In this document: positions 8,872 through 17,166 of the stretch, one piece after another
How positions within the stretch are numbered: the first letter of the stretch is position 1
How the letters are laid out: each line of letters opens with the position of its first letter
From: Bacteroidales bacterium
GTDB taxonomy: Bacteria > Bacteroidota > Bacteroidia > Bacteroidales > Muribaculaceae
Direction: 5' to 3'
Assembly: GCA_019416425.1 (NCBI GenBank)
Contig: DXXK01000034.1
Coordinates: 62,001 to 126,000, forward strand
Length of the DNA: 64,000 nt
Notes under the pieces: model-generated
Seen by the model: the letters and a program-made list of their open reading frames with translations, nothing else
What the model was told of the DNA's origin: nothing
Database searches by the model: none
Position numbers and translations under genes: made by a program

Positions 8872-10185
8872 TTATTTTGCGGACTGCCTCAGATGCTGCT
8901 CCCATTGTGCCCTGTTTCCGTGAAACACATCAAGGTCGACAACTCCGCGTATTCCCGGCACTTTGCCCCGATGGTCGTACTGCCAGAAAGTCCAGTTTCC
9001 GTTTTCCGTGTTTTCGTTGAACGAGCATATCCAATAGGGCATACCGGGGCACGTTGGATATATGAAACGCTCATATCCCTGTTCGTTGGAATAGAACATC
9101 GGCCTGTATCCCCGCAGAGTGAGCATGTCCACCATATCGGTAAGCCTGGAAGCGATGGAATCGACGGGGATGCCTGAAGGATTGCCTTGCTGCTCGACAT
9201 CTATCACCACTCCCAGTTCCAGCGGCCGGCTCTCGACCGCGCGGAGCAGATTCCTGGCTTGGTCGATGCCGTCGCTGTCGAAACGGAAAAAGTGGTATGC
9301 ACCCCTCATCAATCCGGCATGTCCTGCCTTCATGTAGTTGAGGGCGAAATTGGGATCGCGGAAGTCGACGCCTTCGGTAGCCTTGATGAAAATGAACTCA
9401 TAACCGGCCTTGGCTACGGCATCGAGATTCATCATTCCCTGATGCGCCGACACATCGATGCCGCGTATCGGGAAGCGGTCCTCGCTGACATGCGGTGGTG
9501 TGGTGATGTAGCGGTTCCATGAGAACAGGATCGTAAACGCCAGCAGCAGCAGTACGGCAACGAAGGTCCAAAGTACCCCTATATCCTTGAGCGGCCGCTT
9601 GTGGAGCATGTGAGGCTCGTCGGCATAATCCAGCATTTCCCGGTCTCCGCTGCTGTCTCCATAAGCCGCGATGTGGTATTCGGAACGGTCCGGATATTCC
9701 GAGCATAGCCTGGCCACCTTTTCAGGGCCCTTGCAGTTGGGTGACAGGAAACGGCCCGTCAACAATCCGTTTGCATCCGCCTCGACTTTTGTGCCGATTG
9801 TCTTGTCTATGCCGTTTTTGCGTGCCCAGGGCGCTATCCATTGCTCGATGCTCGCGGAGCATATCACGGTTTCGTCCCCTCGCTCCTGAGCCTGTCTCAA
9901 CGCATCGATGCCTTGTTGCCTGAGATTACGGTCCACCACGTCGGCAAAAGCGTCGCCATACGCCTCGAATGCACTCAGTGACATGCCTCTGTACAGTTCC
10001 CCGAACAGATGTTCCTTGGCCTCGCCGCCTTCCTTCAGTCCGAGTTTCCAGGCTGCAAGCACAGGCAGTGACCTGAGGATCGCGTGCAGCAAACCTTTCC
10101 ATCCGCGGGAGAATCTCGCGAACAGCAGAAACGTGTCACGCCGAGTAAGCGTGCCGTCAAAATCGAATGCCGACAGTCCTTTCAT
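8872..10185 (-). CDS. HAD-IB phosphatase / transmembrane / GH25 lysozyme fusion
   Basis: 437 residues in three parts. Residues 1-200 are a HAD subfamily IB hydrolase: DFDGT at 8-12 supplies the nucleophile and acid/base Asp, CSAS at 109-112 is motif II, and GDSSGD at 176-181 is motif IV. Residues about 204-222 form one hydrophobic helix. Residues 238-437 are a GH25 muramidase with DVSAHQG (Asp244) and DVE (Asp329, Glu331) in place. The helix would leave the phosphatase in the cytoplasm and the lysozyme in the periplasm. HAD-IB enzymes act on small phosphates or on lipid phosphates such as phosphatidylglycerophosphate; the substrate here is unknown. No frameshift or internal start suggests two separate proteins. 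It opens the porU operon and has its own divergent promoter. Confidence 0.85.
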   Translation of the reverse strand: MKGLSAFDFDGTLTRRDTFLLFARFSRGWKGLLHAILRSLPVLAAWKLGLKEGGEAKEHLFGELYRGMSLSAFEAYGDAFADVVDRNLRQQGIDALRQAQERGDETVICSASIEQWIAPWARKNGIDKTIGTKVEADANGLLTGRFLSPNCKGPEKVARLCSEYPDRSEYHIAAYGDSSGDREMLDYADEPHMLHKRPLKDIGVLWTFVAVLLLLAFTILFSWNRYITTPPHVSEDRFPIRGIDVSAHQGMMNLDAVAKAGYEFIFIKATEGVDFRDPNFALNYMKAGHAGLMRGAYHFFRFDSDGIDQARNLLRAVESRPLELGVVIDVEQQGNPSGIPVDSIASRLTDMVDMLTLRGYRPMFYSNEQGYERFIYPTCPGMPYWICSFNENTENGNWTFWQYDHRGKVPGIRGVVDLDVFHGNRAQWEQHLRQSAK

Positions 10186-10197
10186 TTTAATCTACTG

Positions 10198-10205
10198 CAA
10201 ATATA
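10198..10205 (-). promoter_or_regulatory. -7 element TATATTTG, HAD-GH25/porU operon
   Basis: Matches the Bacteroidetes consensus TAnnTTTG on the minus strand, 12 bp before the ATG at 10185. It is divergent from the glycosyltransferase promoter. Confidence 0.6.
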
Positions 10206-10227
10206 CACATTTTTTTGAAAATTTGAA

Positions 10228-10257
10228 TTTGATTCCCGGAATAAATTGCTAAATTTG
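10228..10257 (+). promoter_or_regulatory. Promoter of the GtrB-type glycosyltransferase
   Basis: TTTG at 10228-10231 as -33 box and TAAATTTG at 10250-10257 as -7 box, 18 bp apart, 25 bp before the ATG at 10283. Confidence 0.6.
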
Positions 10258-10282
10258 CAGTCACACATTTAACAACATAGCC

Positions 10283-11239
10283 ATGAATAAAACACATCCG
10301 TTGATAGCAATAGTGATTCCGTGTTATAATGAAGAAGAGGTGCTGCCGATTTCCATTCCTGAGATTTTGCAACTGTTGGATTCAATGATGAATCAAGGCG
10401 AAATAGATGCAGGGAGCTTCATTTTGTGCTGTGATGACGGCAGTCAGGACTCAACATGGAGTATAATAAGTTCAATGCATCGATCTGATCAACGGGTCAA
10501 AGGAATTTCACTGGCTCATAATCGTGGTCATCAGAATACGCTTATGGCGGGATTGATGACAGTCCGTAGCTTATGTGATGCGGCCATAACAATTGATGCG
10601 GACCTGCAGGATGCGCCTGAGGCAATGAAGGACATGATTGGCATGTTCAAAAACGGAAGGGACATCGTTTACGGAGTGCGGAATGACCGATCCTCGGATC
10701 CGTGGTTCAAAAGGACATCAGCCAGACTGTTTTATAAATTCCAAAACAACATGGGTCTTGAAACGGTCTATGATCATGCTGATTATAGACTCCTGAGCAG
10801 ACGGGCGCTGGAACTTTTGAGCGAGTATACTGAACGTAATCTGTTCCTTAGAGGATTGATTCCCCAATTGGGTCTATCTTCGGGGACGGTATATTATAGC
10901 CGTAGTGCGCGGGCCGCCGGTAAAACGAAATATCCTCTGGTGAAGATGCTTAATTTCTCGATAGATGGGATCACGTCGTTTACTTCCAAGCCAATAAGAT
11001 TCATCTTCATCACCGGGTTGATATTTCTTATTTTAGATCTGTTGGTGGGAATATGGGTGCTGATGGCATATTTCACAGGCAGCGCCATCAGTGGCTGGCC
11101 TTCCATTATGTTGTCGATATGGTTCTTGGGCAGCCTGATCCTAATGTCAATCGGAATCGTGGGGGAGTATATCGGTAAGATATTCATAGAGGTCAAAAGA
11201 CGCCCATTATATGCCATTAAAGAAACGATGGGTCTATAA
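10283..11239 (+). CDS. GtrB/DPM1-type family 2 glycosyltransferase with two C-terminal membrane helices
   Basis: 318 residues. The GT2 fold starts at once with IVIPCYNEEE, followed by CDDGSQDST and the DxD-type metal site in IDADLQDAP (near residues 107-115), features of polyprenyl-phosphate hexosyltransferases. Two hydrophobic segments near 236-262 and 272-298 anchor the C-terminus in the inner membrane. Members transfer glucose, mannose or aminoarabinose precursors to undecaprenyl phosphate for flipping to the periplasm. It is transcribed alone, divergent from the HAD-GH25 operon and convergent with the polysaccharide locus, so the genomic context does not name the sugar. Confidence 0.88.
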   Translation: MNKTHPLIAIVIPCYNEEEVLPISIPEILQLLDSMMNQGEIDAGSFILCCDDGSQDSTWSIISSMHRSDQRVKGISLAHNRGHQNTLMAGLMTVRSLCDAAITIDADLQDAPEAMKDMIGMFKNGRDIVYGVRNDRSSDPWFKRTSARLFYKFQNNMGLETVYDHADYRLLSRRALELLSEYTERNLFLRGLIPQLGLSSGTVYYSRSARAAGKTKYPLVKMLNFSIDGITSFTSKPIRFIFITGLIFLILDLLVGIWVLMAYFTGSAISGWPSIMLSIWFLGSLILMSIGIVGEYIGKIFIEVKRRPLYAIKETMGL

Positions 11240-11262
11240 TTGGGTATTGACTTATTAATAAC

Positions 11263-11296
11263 AACCGGGAGTGCGTCGGCCGACGCACTCCCGGTT
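11263..11296. terminator. Bidirectional terminator hairpin
   Basis: A perfect 17+17 bp palindrome sits between the convergent glycosyltransferase (+) and GH3 (-) genes. A short T run follows on the plus strand (TTT at 11295-11297). Confidence 0.75.
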
Positions 11297-11335
11297 TGCA
11301 ATAATAAACCTTAAACTATTCTGGTAAAGCCTTCT

Positions 11336-13579
11336 TTATTTGGCGCCAGTAAGCGTGAATGGAACCTTTGTGCGGATGTCGCCTGCCGAGGCTCCGATTA
11401 ATGCTTCGAAATCACCCGGTTCGCTGACCCAGTCGTGCCTGTAGGCGTCAAAGTACTTCAGGGCGTCGGCGGTGATCTGGAATGTCACGTCCTTGGTCTC
11501 GCCAGGTTTCAGAGAGACTTTCCTGAAACCTTTCAGTTCCTTGACCGGACGGGGCACGGAGGACTTGAGGTCTGAGATATATAACTGTACAATCTCTTTG
11601 CCTTCGCGTTTGCCGATATTGGTCACAGGTACAGTGACGGTAAATGTATCGTCCTTTGTTCCGGCGTTCCTGTCTATGGACGCTTTGCCGTACTTGAATT
11701 CAGTATAGCTCAATCCGTGACCGAAGGGGAAGGTTGGCTTGAGTTTGTTCTTGTCGGTGAAGCGGTATCCAACGAAGATACCCTCGTTGTAGGGCATATC
11801 CATAATCTCGTTGCCCAGGGCGTCTACACCGGGATGACCGGGATACTCGCCGAGCTTGTGGGCGCCGCACTGGTCGAGCGAGGCATAGTAGGTGTAAGGG
11901 AGCTTCCCGCTGGGATTCACATCACCCATGAGCAGACTGGCCAAAGTGTTGCCGGTCTCGTTCCCAAGATACCAAGCCTGAAGGATTCCCTTCACGTCTT
12001 TGGTCCAGGGCATTGCCACACCTGTACCGCTGATGTTGACAACAACCATGTTCGGATTTACTTTGGCGATGTCCTTGATCAATTCATTCTGCCCGTATGG
12101 GAGATCCATCGACAGGCGGTCGGAATCCTCGGCGTCCTGATGGTCGCTCTTGTTCAGACCGCCGATGAACAGGACGATATCGGCATCCTTGGCTACCCTC
12201 AGAGCCTCGTCGCGGAGTTCCCGGGCGGAGCGCGAATCAGCCAGGTTCTGCCCGGTAACCACACCGTTGTAGGATGTAGTGGTGTCGCCGACATAACCGC
12301 GAGCATAGACTATCTCGGCGTCATTCCCGACACGCTTGCGCAGGCCTTCCAGAGGGGTGATCTCATAGCGGGCCTTGAGCGAGGAGGATCCACCGCCCAC
12401 TGTCATCATCTTGATGGCGTTCTCGCCGATTACGGCGATCTTCCTGGTCTTGTTCAGGTCGATGGGGAGGATATTGTCCTTGTTCTGAAGCAACACCACA
12501 CCCTCCTGACCGATCTCGCGGCATGCGGCAATATGTTCATCGGAACCCATGGATCCGTAAGGTCGGTTGCGGTTCATCGAAGTGCGGAATGTAAGACGCA
12601 GTACACGGCGCACCTTGTCGTTGAGTTCCTTCTCTGAGTAGGTCCCATCCTGAATACCCCTAAGATAGGGAGTGGCCAGGAAGTAGTTGTCGTAAGCGTT
12701 GGACCTGCCGTTGGTCAGACCATTGGTCCAAGACCCGAACTCCATATCCAGCCCACCGTCCACAGCGGTACGGGTGTCATGTACGGCACCCCAGTCGGAT
12801 ATGACCGCGCCGTCGTAATTCCATTCGCCTTTCAGGATATCGTTCATCAGGATGGGATTGTAGCTTGCGTGCTCGCCACGGAACAGGTTGTACCCACCCA
12901 TGAACGACCATGAGTTACCCTTGGTCGCTGCGGCCTTGAATGCCGGTAGGTATATCTCGTACAGCGTTCGGTCGTCAACGATAGGGTTTGAGGTGTGACG
13001 GTTGATCTCGTTGTTGTTCAGGGCGAAGTGCTTTACACAGGTGGCGACGCCATTGCTCTGTACACCCTCCACATATGGAACTACCATAGTAGCGGTGAGG
13101 AACGGATCTTCTCCCATGTATTCGAAGTTGCGTCCGCACAGGGGAGTGCGGTAGATGTTGACTCCTGGACCCAGGAGCACGCTTTTGTTGCGGAACCGGG
13201 CCTCCTCACCTATGCTTTTGCCATACAGCAGAGCCATGTCCGGATTCCAGGTGGCGGCCAGAGCCGTCAGCGAGGGGAACGCGGTACAGGAGTCATTTGT
13301 CCATTTGGCTTGTTCCCACTCGTCCCACAGGACCTCGGGACGGACGCCCAGCGGGCCGTCGGTGCACCATATTTCCGAAATGCCCAGACGGGGCACACCG
13401 GGCGAGCTGAACTTGGACTGGGCATGGATGATGTTGATCTTCTCCTGCAGCGTCATGCGTGACAAGGCATCCTCGATACGTTCCTCCAGCGGTTTGGTGT
13501 CGTCCAGGTAGACCGGGGCGGCAGCGAGGGCCGTTCCCCCCGCTGCTGCCAATGCTATGCTTAAAATTATCTTGCGCAT
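11336..13579 (-). CDS. GH3 family beta-glucosidase, exported
   Basis: 747 residues with a signal peptide (about 1-20, ending ALAA). The GH3 N-terminal barrel (about 30-330) shows KHF at 183-185 and the nucleophile Asp262 in SDWGAVHD. The alpha/beta sandwich (about 365-590) and C-terminal fibronectin type III-like domain (about 650-735, KELKGFRKVSL) complete the BglX-like architecture. It would release glucose from short beta-glucans in the periplasm. It is the last gene of the polysaccharide locus, 5 bp after the glycan-binding lipoprotein gene. Paired with a GH30 endo-acting enzyme, a role in beta-1,6-glucan oligosaccharide breakdown is a reasonable inference. Confidence 0.9.
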   Translation of the reverse strand: MRKIILSIALAAAGGTALAAAPVYLDDTKPLEERIEDALSRMTLQEKINIIHAQSKFSSPGVPRLGISEIWCTDGPLGVRPEVLWDEWEQAKWTNDSCTAFPSLTALAATWNPDMALLYGKSIGEEARFRNKSVLLGPGVNIYRTPLCGRNFEYMGEDPFLTATMVVPYVEGVQSNGVATCVKHFALNNNEINRHTSNPIVDDRTLYEIYLPAFKAAATKGNSWSFMGGYNLFRGEHASYNPILMNDILKGEWNYDGAVISDWGAVHDTRTAVDGGLDMEFGSWTNGLTNGRSNAYDNYFLATPYLRGIQDGTYSEKELNDKVRRVLRLTFRTSMNRNRPYGSMGSDEHIAACREIGQEGVVLLQNKDNILPIDLNKTRKIAVIGENAIKMMTVGGGSSSLKARYEITPLEGLRKRVGNDAEIVYARGYVGDTTTSYNGVVTGQNLADSRSARELRDEALRVAKDADIVLFIGGLNKSDHQDAEDSDRLSMDLPYGQNELIKDIAKVNPNMVVVNISGTGVAMPWTKDVKGILQAWYLGNETGNTLASLLMGDVNPSGKLPYTYYASLDQCGAHKLGEYPGHPGVDALGNEIMDMPYNEGIFVGYRFTDKNKLKPTFPFGHGLSYTEFKYGKASIDRNAGTKDDTFTVTVPVTNIGKREGKEIVQLYISDLKSSVPRPVKELKGFRKVSLKPGETKDVTFQITADALKYFDAYRHDWVSEPGDFEALIGASAGDIRTKVPFTLTGAK

Positions 13580-13584
13580 GATGT

Positions 13585-15609
13585 TTAAAGCTTAATCATG
13601 TTGATGGTACCGTTCTGGATTCCTTTAGTCAGGTCGATGGTGACGCGGTATGTGTCGCCCTGCTGCAGCTTGACGCCGTCGGCCAGTTCGAAGTTGTCGC
13701 CGGCCTTTAGCAGTTTGTTGGCGGAGCCGACCATCTTCAATGCGTTCGGAGCGAACTCGCCACCCCAGCCGTTCTGATGGAAGAACTTGAACGACAGGTA
13801 ATCGGCGCGGAAACGGTCACCGGTAACGGAACCTGTTTCGGGACCGGCCTGACCGGTGAACTGGAATACTCCTGGCTTGACCTCTGCCATGCAGTAGGCT
13901 TTGCCGGGATTCCAGCCGAACTGTTCGTTCAGGGAGGGGGAGCCGACGCCCCAGCCCATCAGCCACAGGGCTCCTGTGCCGTTGCCCTGCAGGGTCATGT
14001 CGCTGCCGTCAGCGTTGACGCGGGTGGCACTCAGTGTGCCGCCCGGCTTGTTCAGAACCACGTTGTAGTATCCCTTGACGGGCAGGAAGGTGATCTCGTA
14101 TGCATCTTCGTCGAACTTGAAGTAGTCCGGGTCATAGTAGAGGTCGTCCAGGGCCGTGAACTCGCGGAACGTCAGCTTGGAATTGCTGTCCAGCTCGATC
14201 ACTGTGGAATATATCGCGTTGTCGCTGGTCTGCATCTTCTTGCCGTTCAGGTAGATCGGTTTCTCCTCGAACTGCTGTTCGCCGGCATAGTTTACCGACA
14301 TTATGGCATCATGGATACCCTGTGTCAGATCCATTGTAATCACATATACGCCGTTGTCCTGCAGCGTGACGCCATCGTTCAGGAAGAGGTTTCCGTTGTC
14401 ATGGCCGTTATCGCCTGTTCCGACACCGATCAGGTTGGAATTCGATTTCAGGTCAGCGCCGGTCAGCTCGACGCCCCAGCCCATCTGTCCGAAGAACTTG
14501 AAGTTGATTGCGTCGGTTGCGATTGTCTTGCCGCCGACCACGGTGATCTGGTAGGTCTTCTCGCCGACGGGAGCCATGCAGAGAGCGTTCTCTGTGGTCC
14601 AGCCCACCTCGTTGGCCAGCGAGGGGTGACCGATGCCTGCGCCGATGATCCAGAGGGCGCCTGTTCCGTCGTCGTTCAGGGTAGCGGCGCCAGTTCCGCT
14701 CAGCTTGTAGACACGGAAGTACTGCAGCTTGGTGTCCGCGATGATGCGGTAGTTGCCCTGGTATGCGTTGAATGTCAGCGACCCGTCCTCGTTCTTGGTG
14801 AAGTAGTCGGGATTTATCCACCAGTCGTTGAAGTTGGGGAATCCGCTCGGTACGATCTTGTCGCCCTTGGCCAGGCTCATGTCGATGCTGGCCGAGGTCT
14901 CGTCGATGGGAGTCAGCTGCTCGTCGTTAAGCGTCATGACCACAAAGGGCGATCCCTCGAAGCTGAAGGTGTTGAACGATATCTCATAGCGGCCGGGGGC
15001 AGCGTTTGAGAAGGGAATGTAACCCTCGGCGCCGACCTTGATCTCGCTGTTCTCATAACCGAACACGGTCACGTTGCCGTTCTCGCTCATGGCCGGCGCC
15101 ACGATCTTGCCGCGGACTTCCTGGGGGAAGCGCTGCTTCAGCGCATACACATACCTTTCCTTACGGGCCAGTTTGTACTCGGTGCCGTCCTCGCACGTGA
15201 GAGTCAGTTCCGGATAGTCCGGATGGGACAGGGAGACATCATACAGCTGCTCGGTGGTTGTGAAGTGGATGTTCTGAAGGGTCAGACGCAAGGTGGCCTT
15301 ACCGTCCGGGATATTGGGATAATAGGGAATATACAGGGAACCTTTGTATTCCGCACCGTTCTCCTTGGTACGTATCACCTGCTCGTTGACCATCTCGTCG
15401 CCGAAGTAGAGTTCGGCATGGATGGTCGACAAGGGGACCTCGGCATCGAAGGCCTTGACTTTGAAGGTGAGACTGTCGCCGAAGTAAGCGCTTCCAAGGT
15501 TACCGGTTACATCCATTGTGGGAAGTCCGGCTGCCCAGTCGTCATCGTTGCAGGCTGTCAGCATGGAGCATGCCAGCATCGAAAGGGCTATTGTCTTAAT
15601 GTATTTCAT
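13585..15609 (-). CDS. Surface glycan-binding lipoprotein (SusE/SusF-like) with two repeated domains
   Basis: 674 residues. The lipobox SMLTAC places the lipidated Cys at 20. An Ig-like N-terminal domain (about 30-130) is followed by two similar halves, about 220-440 and 455-674. Each half has the same core: a GALW segment (317-320 and 546-549), a GxGxxSPSL/HPSL motif, a GW a few residues on, a KFF...GWG segment, and a closing TxDLTxGI. These repeats look like SusE/F-type carbohydrate-binding modules, so the protein would present two similar glycan sites at the cell surface. It lies between the GH30 and GH3 genes in the operon. Domain naming is from pattern and context; a database fold match was not possible. 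Confidence 0.85.
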   Translation of the reverse strand: MKYIKTIALSMLACSMLTACNDDDWAAGLPTMDVTGNLGSAYFGDSLTFKVKAFDAEVPLSTIHAELYFGDEMVNEQVIRTKENGAEYKGSLYIPYYPNIPDGKATLRLTLQNIHFTTTEQLYDVSLSHPDYPELTLTCEDGTEYKLARKERYVYALKQRFPQEVRGKIVAPAMSENGNVTVFGYENSEIKVGAEGYIPFSNAAPGRYEISFNTFSFEGSPFVVMTLNDEQLTPIDETSASIDMSLAKGDKIVPSGFPNFNDWWINPDYFTKNEDGSLTFNAYQGNYRIIADTKLQYFRVYKLSGTGAATLNDDGTGALWIIGAGIGHPSLANEVGWTTENALCMAPVGEKTYQITVVGGKTIATDAINFKFFGQMGWGVELTGADLKSNSNLIGVGTGDNGHDNGNLFLNDGVTLQDNGVYVITMDLTQGIHDAIMSVNYAGEQQFEEKPIYLNGKKMQTSDNAIYSTVIELDSNSKLTFREFTALDDLYYDPDYFKFDEDAYEITFLPVKGYYNVVLNKPGGTLSATRVNADGSDMTLQGNGTGALWLMGWGVGSPSLNEQFGWNPGKAYCMAEVKPGVFQFTGQAGPETGSVTGDRFRADYLSFKFFHQNGWGGEFAPNALKMVGSANKLLKAGDNFELADGVKLQQGDTYRVTIDLTKGIQNGTINMIKL

Positions 15610-15636
15610 TGTTTAGTCAGTCTTTGGGGGGTGGGA

Positions 15637-17133
15637 TTATTTCCATGTTAGCGAAACCGCGCTGCGAGCGGGAGCGGTAACGGTGAAGTGGTGGGAGCCG
15701 TCGTCCACGGTGAAGTTGGTGTTCTCAGGGTTGGAGTTGCTGATGACCATGGCGTAGGAACCGTCGGGATTCTTGAAGGCCGTGTATGTCAGACCCTTTG
15801 CCGAGAAACCTTTGGTTCCGATACGTACGGCGCCCGGCTGAACAACGCTTGACATGTGGGCTATGATGTAATAGTGTGAGTTGCGGGTTATCGTGGTGTA
15901 GTTGCGGTTGATGTCCACTGCGCCGTAGCATGTGGAGCAGCCGCCCGGACGGTAGGGACCTTTGTCCTCGTCGAGCATCAGGTTCCATACGATCACCCCC
16001 TTGGCCCAGCGGTTCACGGTGCCTAAGGCAACCTGTTCCATGTCGTCGGTAAGACGCGTGCCCAGGTCGCGGCCTTTGTTCCATTCGCCGATTGATGTCT
16101 CGGTGAATACCAGGTCCATGCCGGGAGCGGCGTTGTGGACCACGGTCAGCTCATCCTTGTCGCCTCCGTAGTTATGGTAGGCGGCTCCGTCCAGGTACTG
16201 CTTGGCTTCGGCATCCTCGTAGATCTTGGTGGGGTAACCCTTCTGACTGGCGATGTTGTCATAGTTGTAGTTGTGGTCGAATGAGTAGACCTTCGTGTCC
16301 AGGCCGGCCTCCTTGAACGCCGGACCCAGGCCGTTCTTGATGAAGTCACGTTCCTCTTCCCAACCCATGTACATAGAGGCGCTGTTGCCGCGGTTCAGAG
16401 GCTCGTTCTGAGGTGTTACGGAGTAGATCTTGATGCCGGCCTTCTCCATGGCCTGAATCCATTTCACGAAATACTGGCCGTAGGTCGCGTAATATTTCGG
16501 GTTGAGCTGTCCCGATGTCCACTGGTTGTGAGGCTTCAGGTCCGTCAGGTTGTTAACCTTCATCCAGCGTGGGGCGGTCCAGGGTGTACCCATGATCTTA
16601 AGGTCCGGGTTCACGGCCAGGATCTCCTTCAGGATGGGAATCACGAAATTGTTCTCCTCGTCGGTCAGGGCGAAATTCTCGATTCCTTCCTTGTCGCAGC
16701 AGGTATACTCGCTCAGGGAGAAGTCGCTGCAGCCAATGGAGATGCGGACATAGCTGAAACCGTATCCGTTCTCGGGCGAGAACGTCAGCTCCAGGAACGC
16801 CTTACGGTCCTCGGGCTTCATGCGCATCAGGTTGTAACATGTGGAACCTGTTATCGCCACGCCGAAACCGTCCATTGTCTGGAACTGCTCCTCGGGGAGC
16901 AGACGCACGGTGGAAGGCGACATGTTGTCGGTCTTGCTGAAGTTCAGGAAACTCTCCGTCAGGTCCTGCGAGCGTGAGGACGTCGTGGTCAGGACCTTCA
17001 CGTCGCCGGTGGTGACTTCCGGCTTGTCAGGCTCCTGGTTGCCGTTGTTGTTGGGTGCATCATTGCCACCGCAGGCGGTCATTATCAGACCTGCCAGTAG
17101 TGTTGTCGCTATAAACATCTTGCTTTTAGTCAT
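15637..17133 (-). CDS. GH30 family glycoside hydrolase, lipoprotein (probable endo-beta-1,6-glucanase)
   Basis: 498 residues. Lipobox IMTAC puts the lipidated Cys at 21, so the enzyme is probably surface-anchored. The barrel starts with the GFGVAITGS segment at 89-97. The acid/base Glu244 is in PQNEP and the nucleophile Glu345 is in VFTETSIGEW, the arrangement of clan A GH30 enzymes. The barrel is flanked by the usual beta-sandwich (about 60-85 and 430-498). GH30 subfamily 3 enzymes cleave beta-1,6-glucan, and the operon order is the same as in the known pustulan locus. A glucosylceramidase-like or other GH30 specificity cannot be excluded without subfamily assignment. Confidence 0.88.
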   Translation of the reverse strand: MTKSKMFIATTLLAGLIMTACGGNDAPNNNGNQEPDKPEVTTGDVKVLTTTSSRSQDLTESFLNFSKTDNMSPSTVRLLPEEQFQTMDGFGVAITGSTCYNLMRMKPEDRKAFLELTFSPENGYGFSYVRISIGCSDFSLSEYTCCDKEGIENFALTDEENNFVIPILKEILAVNPDLKIMGTPWTAPRWMKVNNLTDLKPHNQWTSGQLNPKYYATYGQYFVKWIQAMEKAGIKIYSVTPQNEPLNRGNSASMYMGWEEERDFIKNGLGPAFKEAGLDTKVYSFDHNYNYDNIASQKGYPTKIYEDAEAKQYLDGAAYHNYGGDKDELTVVHNAAPGMDLVFTETSIGEWNKGRDLGTRLTDDMEQVALGTVNRWAKGVIVWNLMLDEDKGPYRPGGCSTCYGAVDINRNYTTITRNSHYYIIAHMSSVVQPGAVRIGTKGFSAKGLTYTAFKNPDGSYAMVISNSNPENTNFTVDDGSHHFTVTAPARSAVSLTWK

Positions 17134-17166
17134 GTACGTTAAAGTTTTCTAATAATTCAAAACGGA

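Noticed and set aside
11717..12637. A 306-codon open frame antisense to the GH3 gene.
   Set aside because: The GH3 catalytic motifs sit on the other strand, and this frame has no domain, promoter or composition of its own.
13777..15009. A 410-codon open frame on the plus strand antisense to the glycan-binding lipoprotein.
   Set aside because: It lies exactly opposite a gene with a signal peptide, domain repeats and operon context. Its translation is rich in Val, Gln and Gly without family motifs, as expected for a shadow of a GC-rich coding strand.
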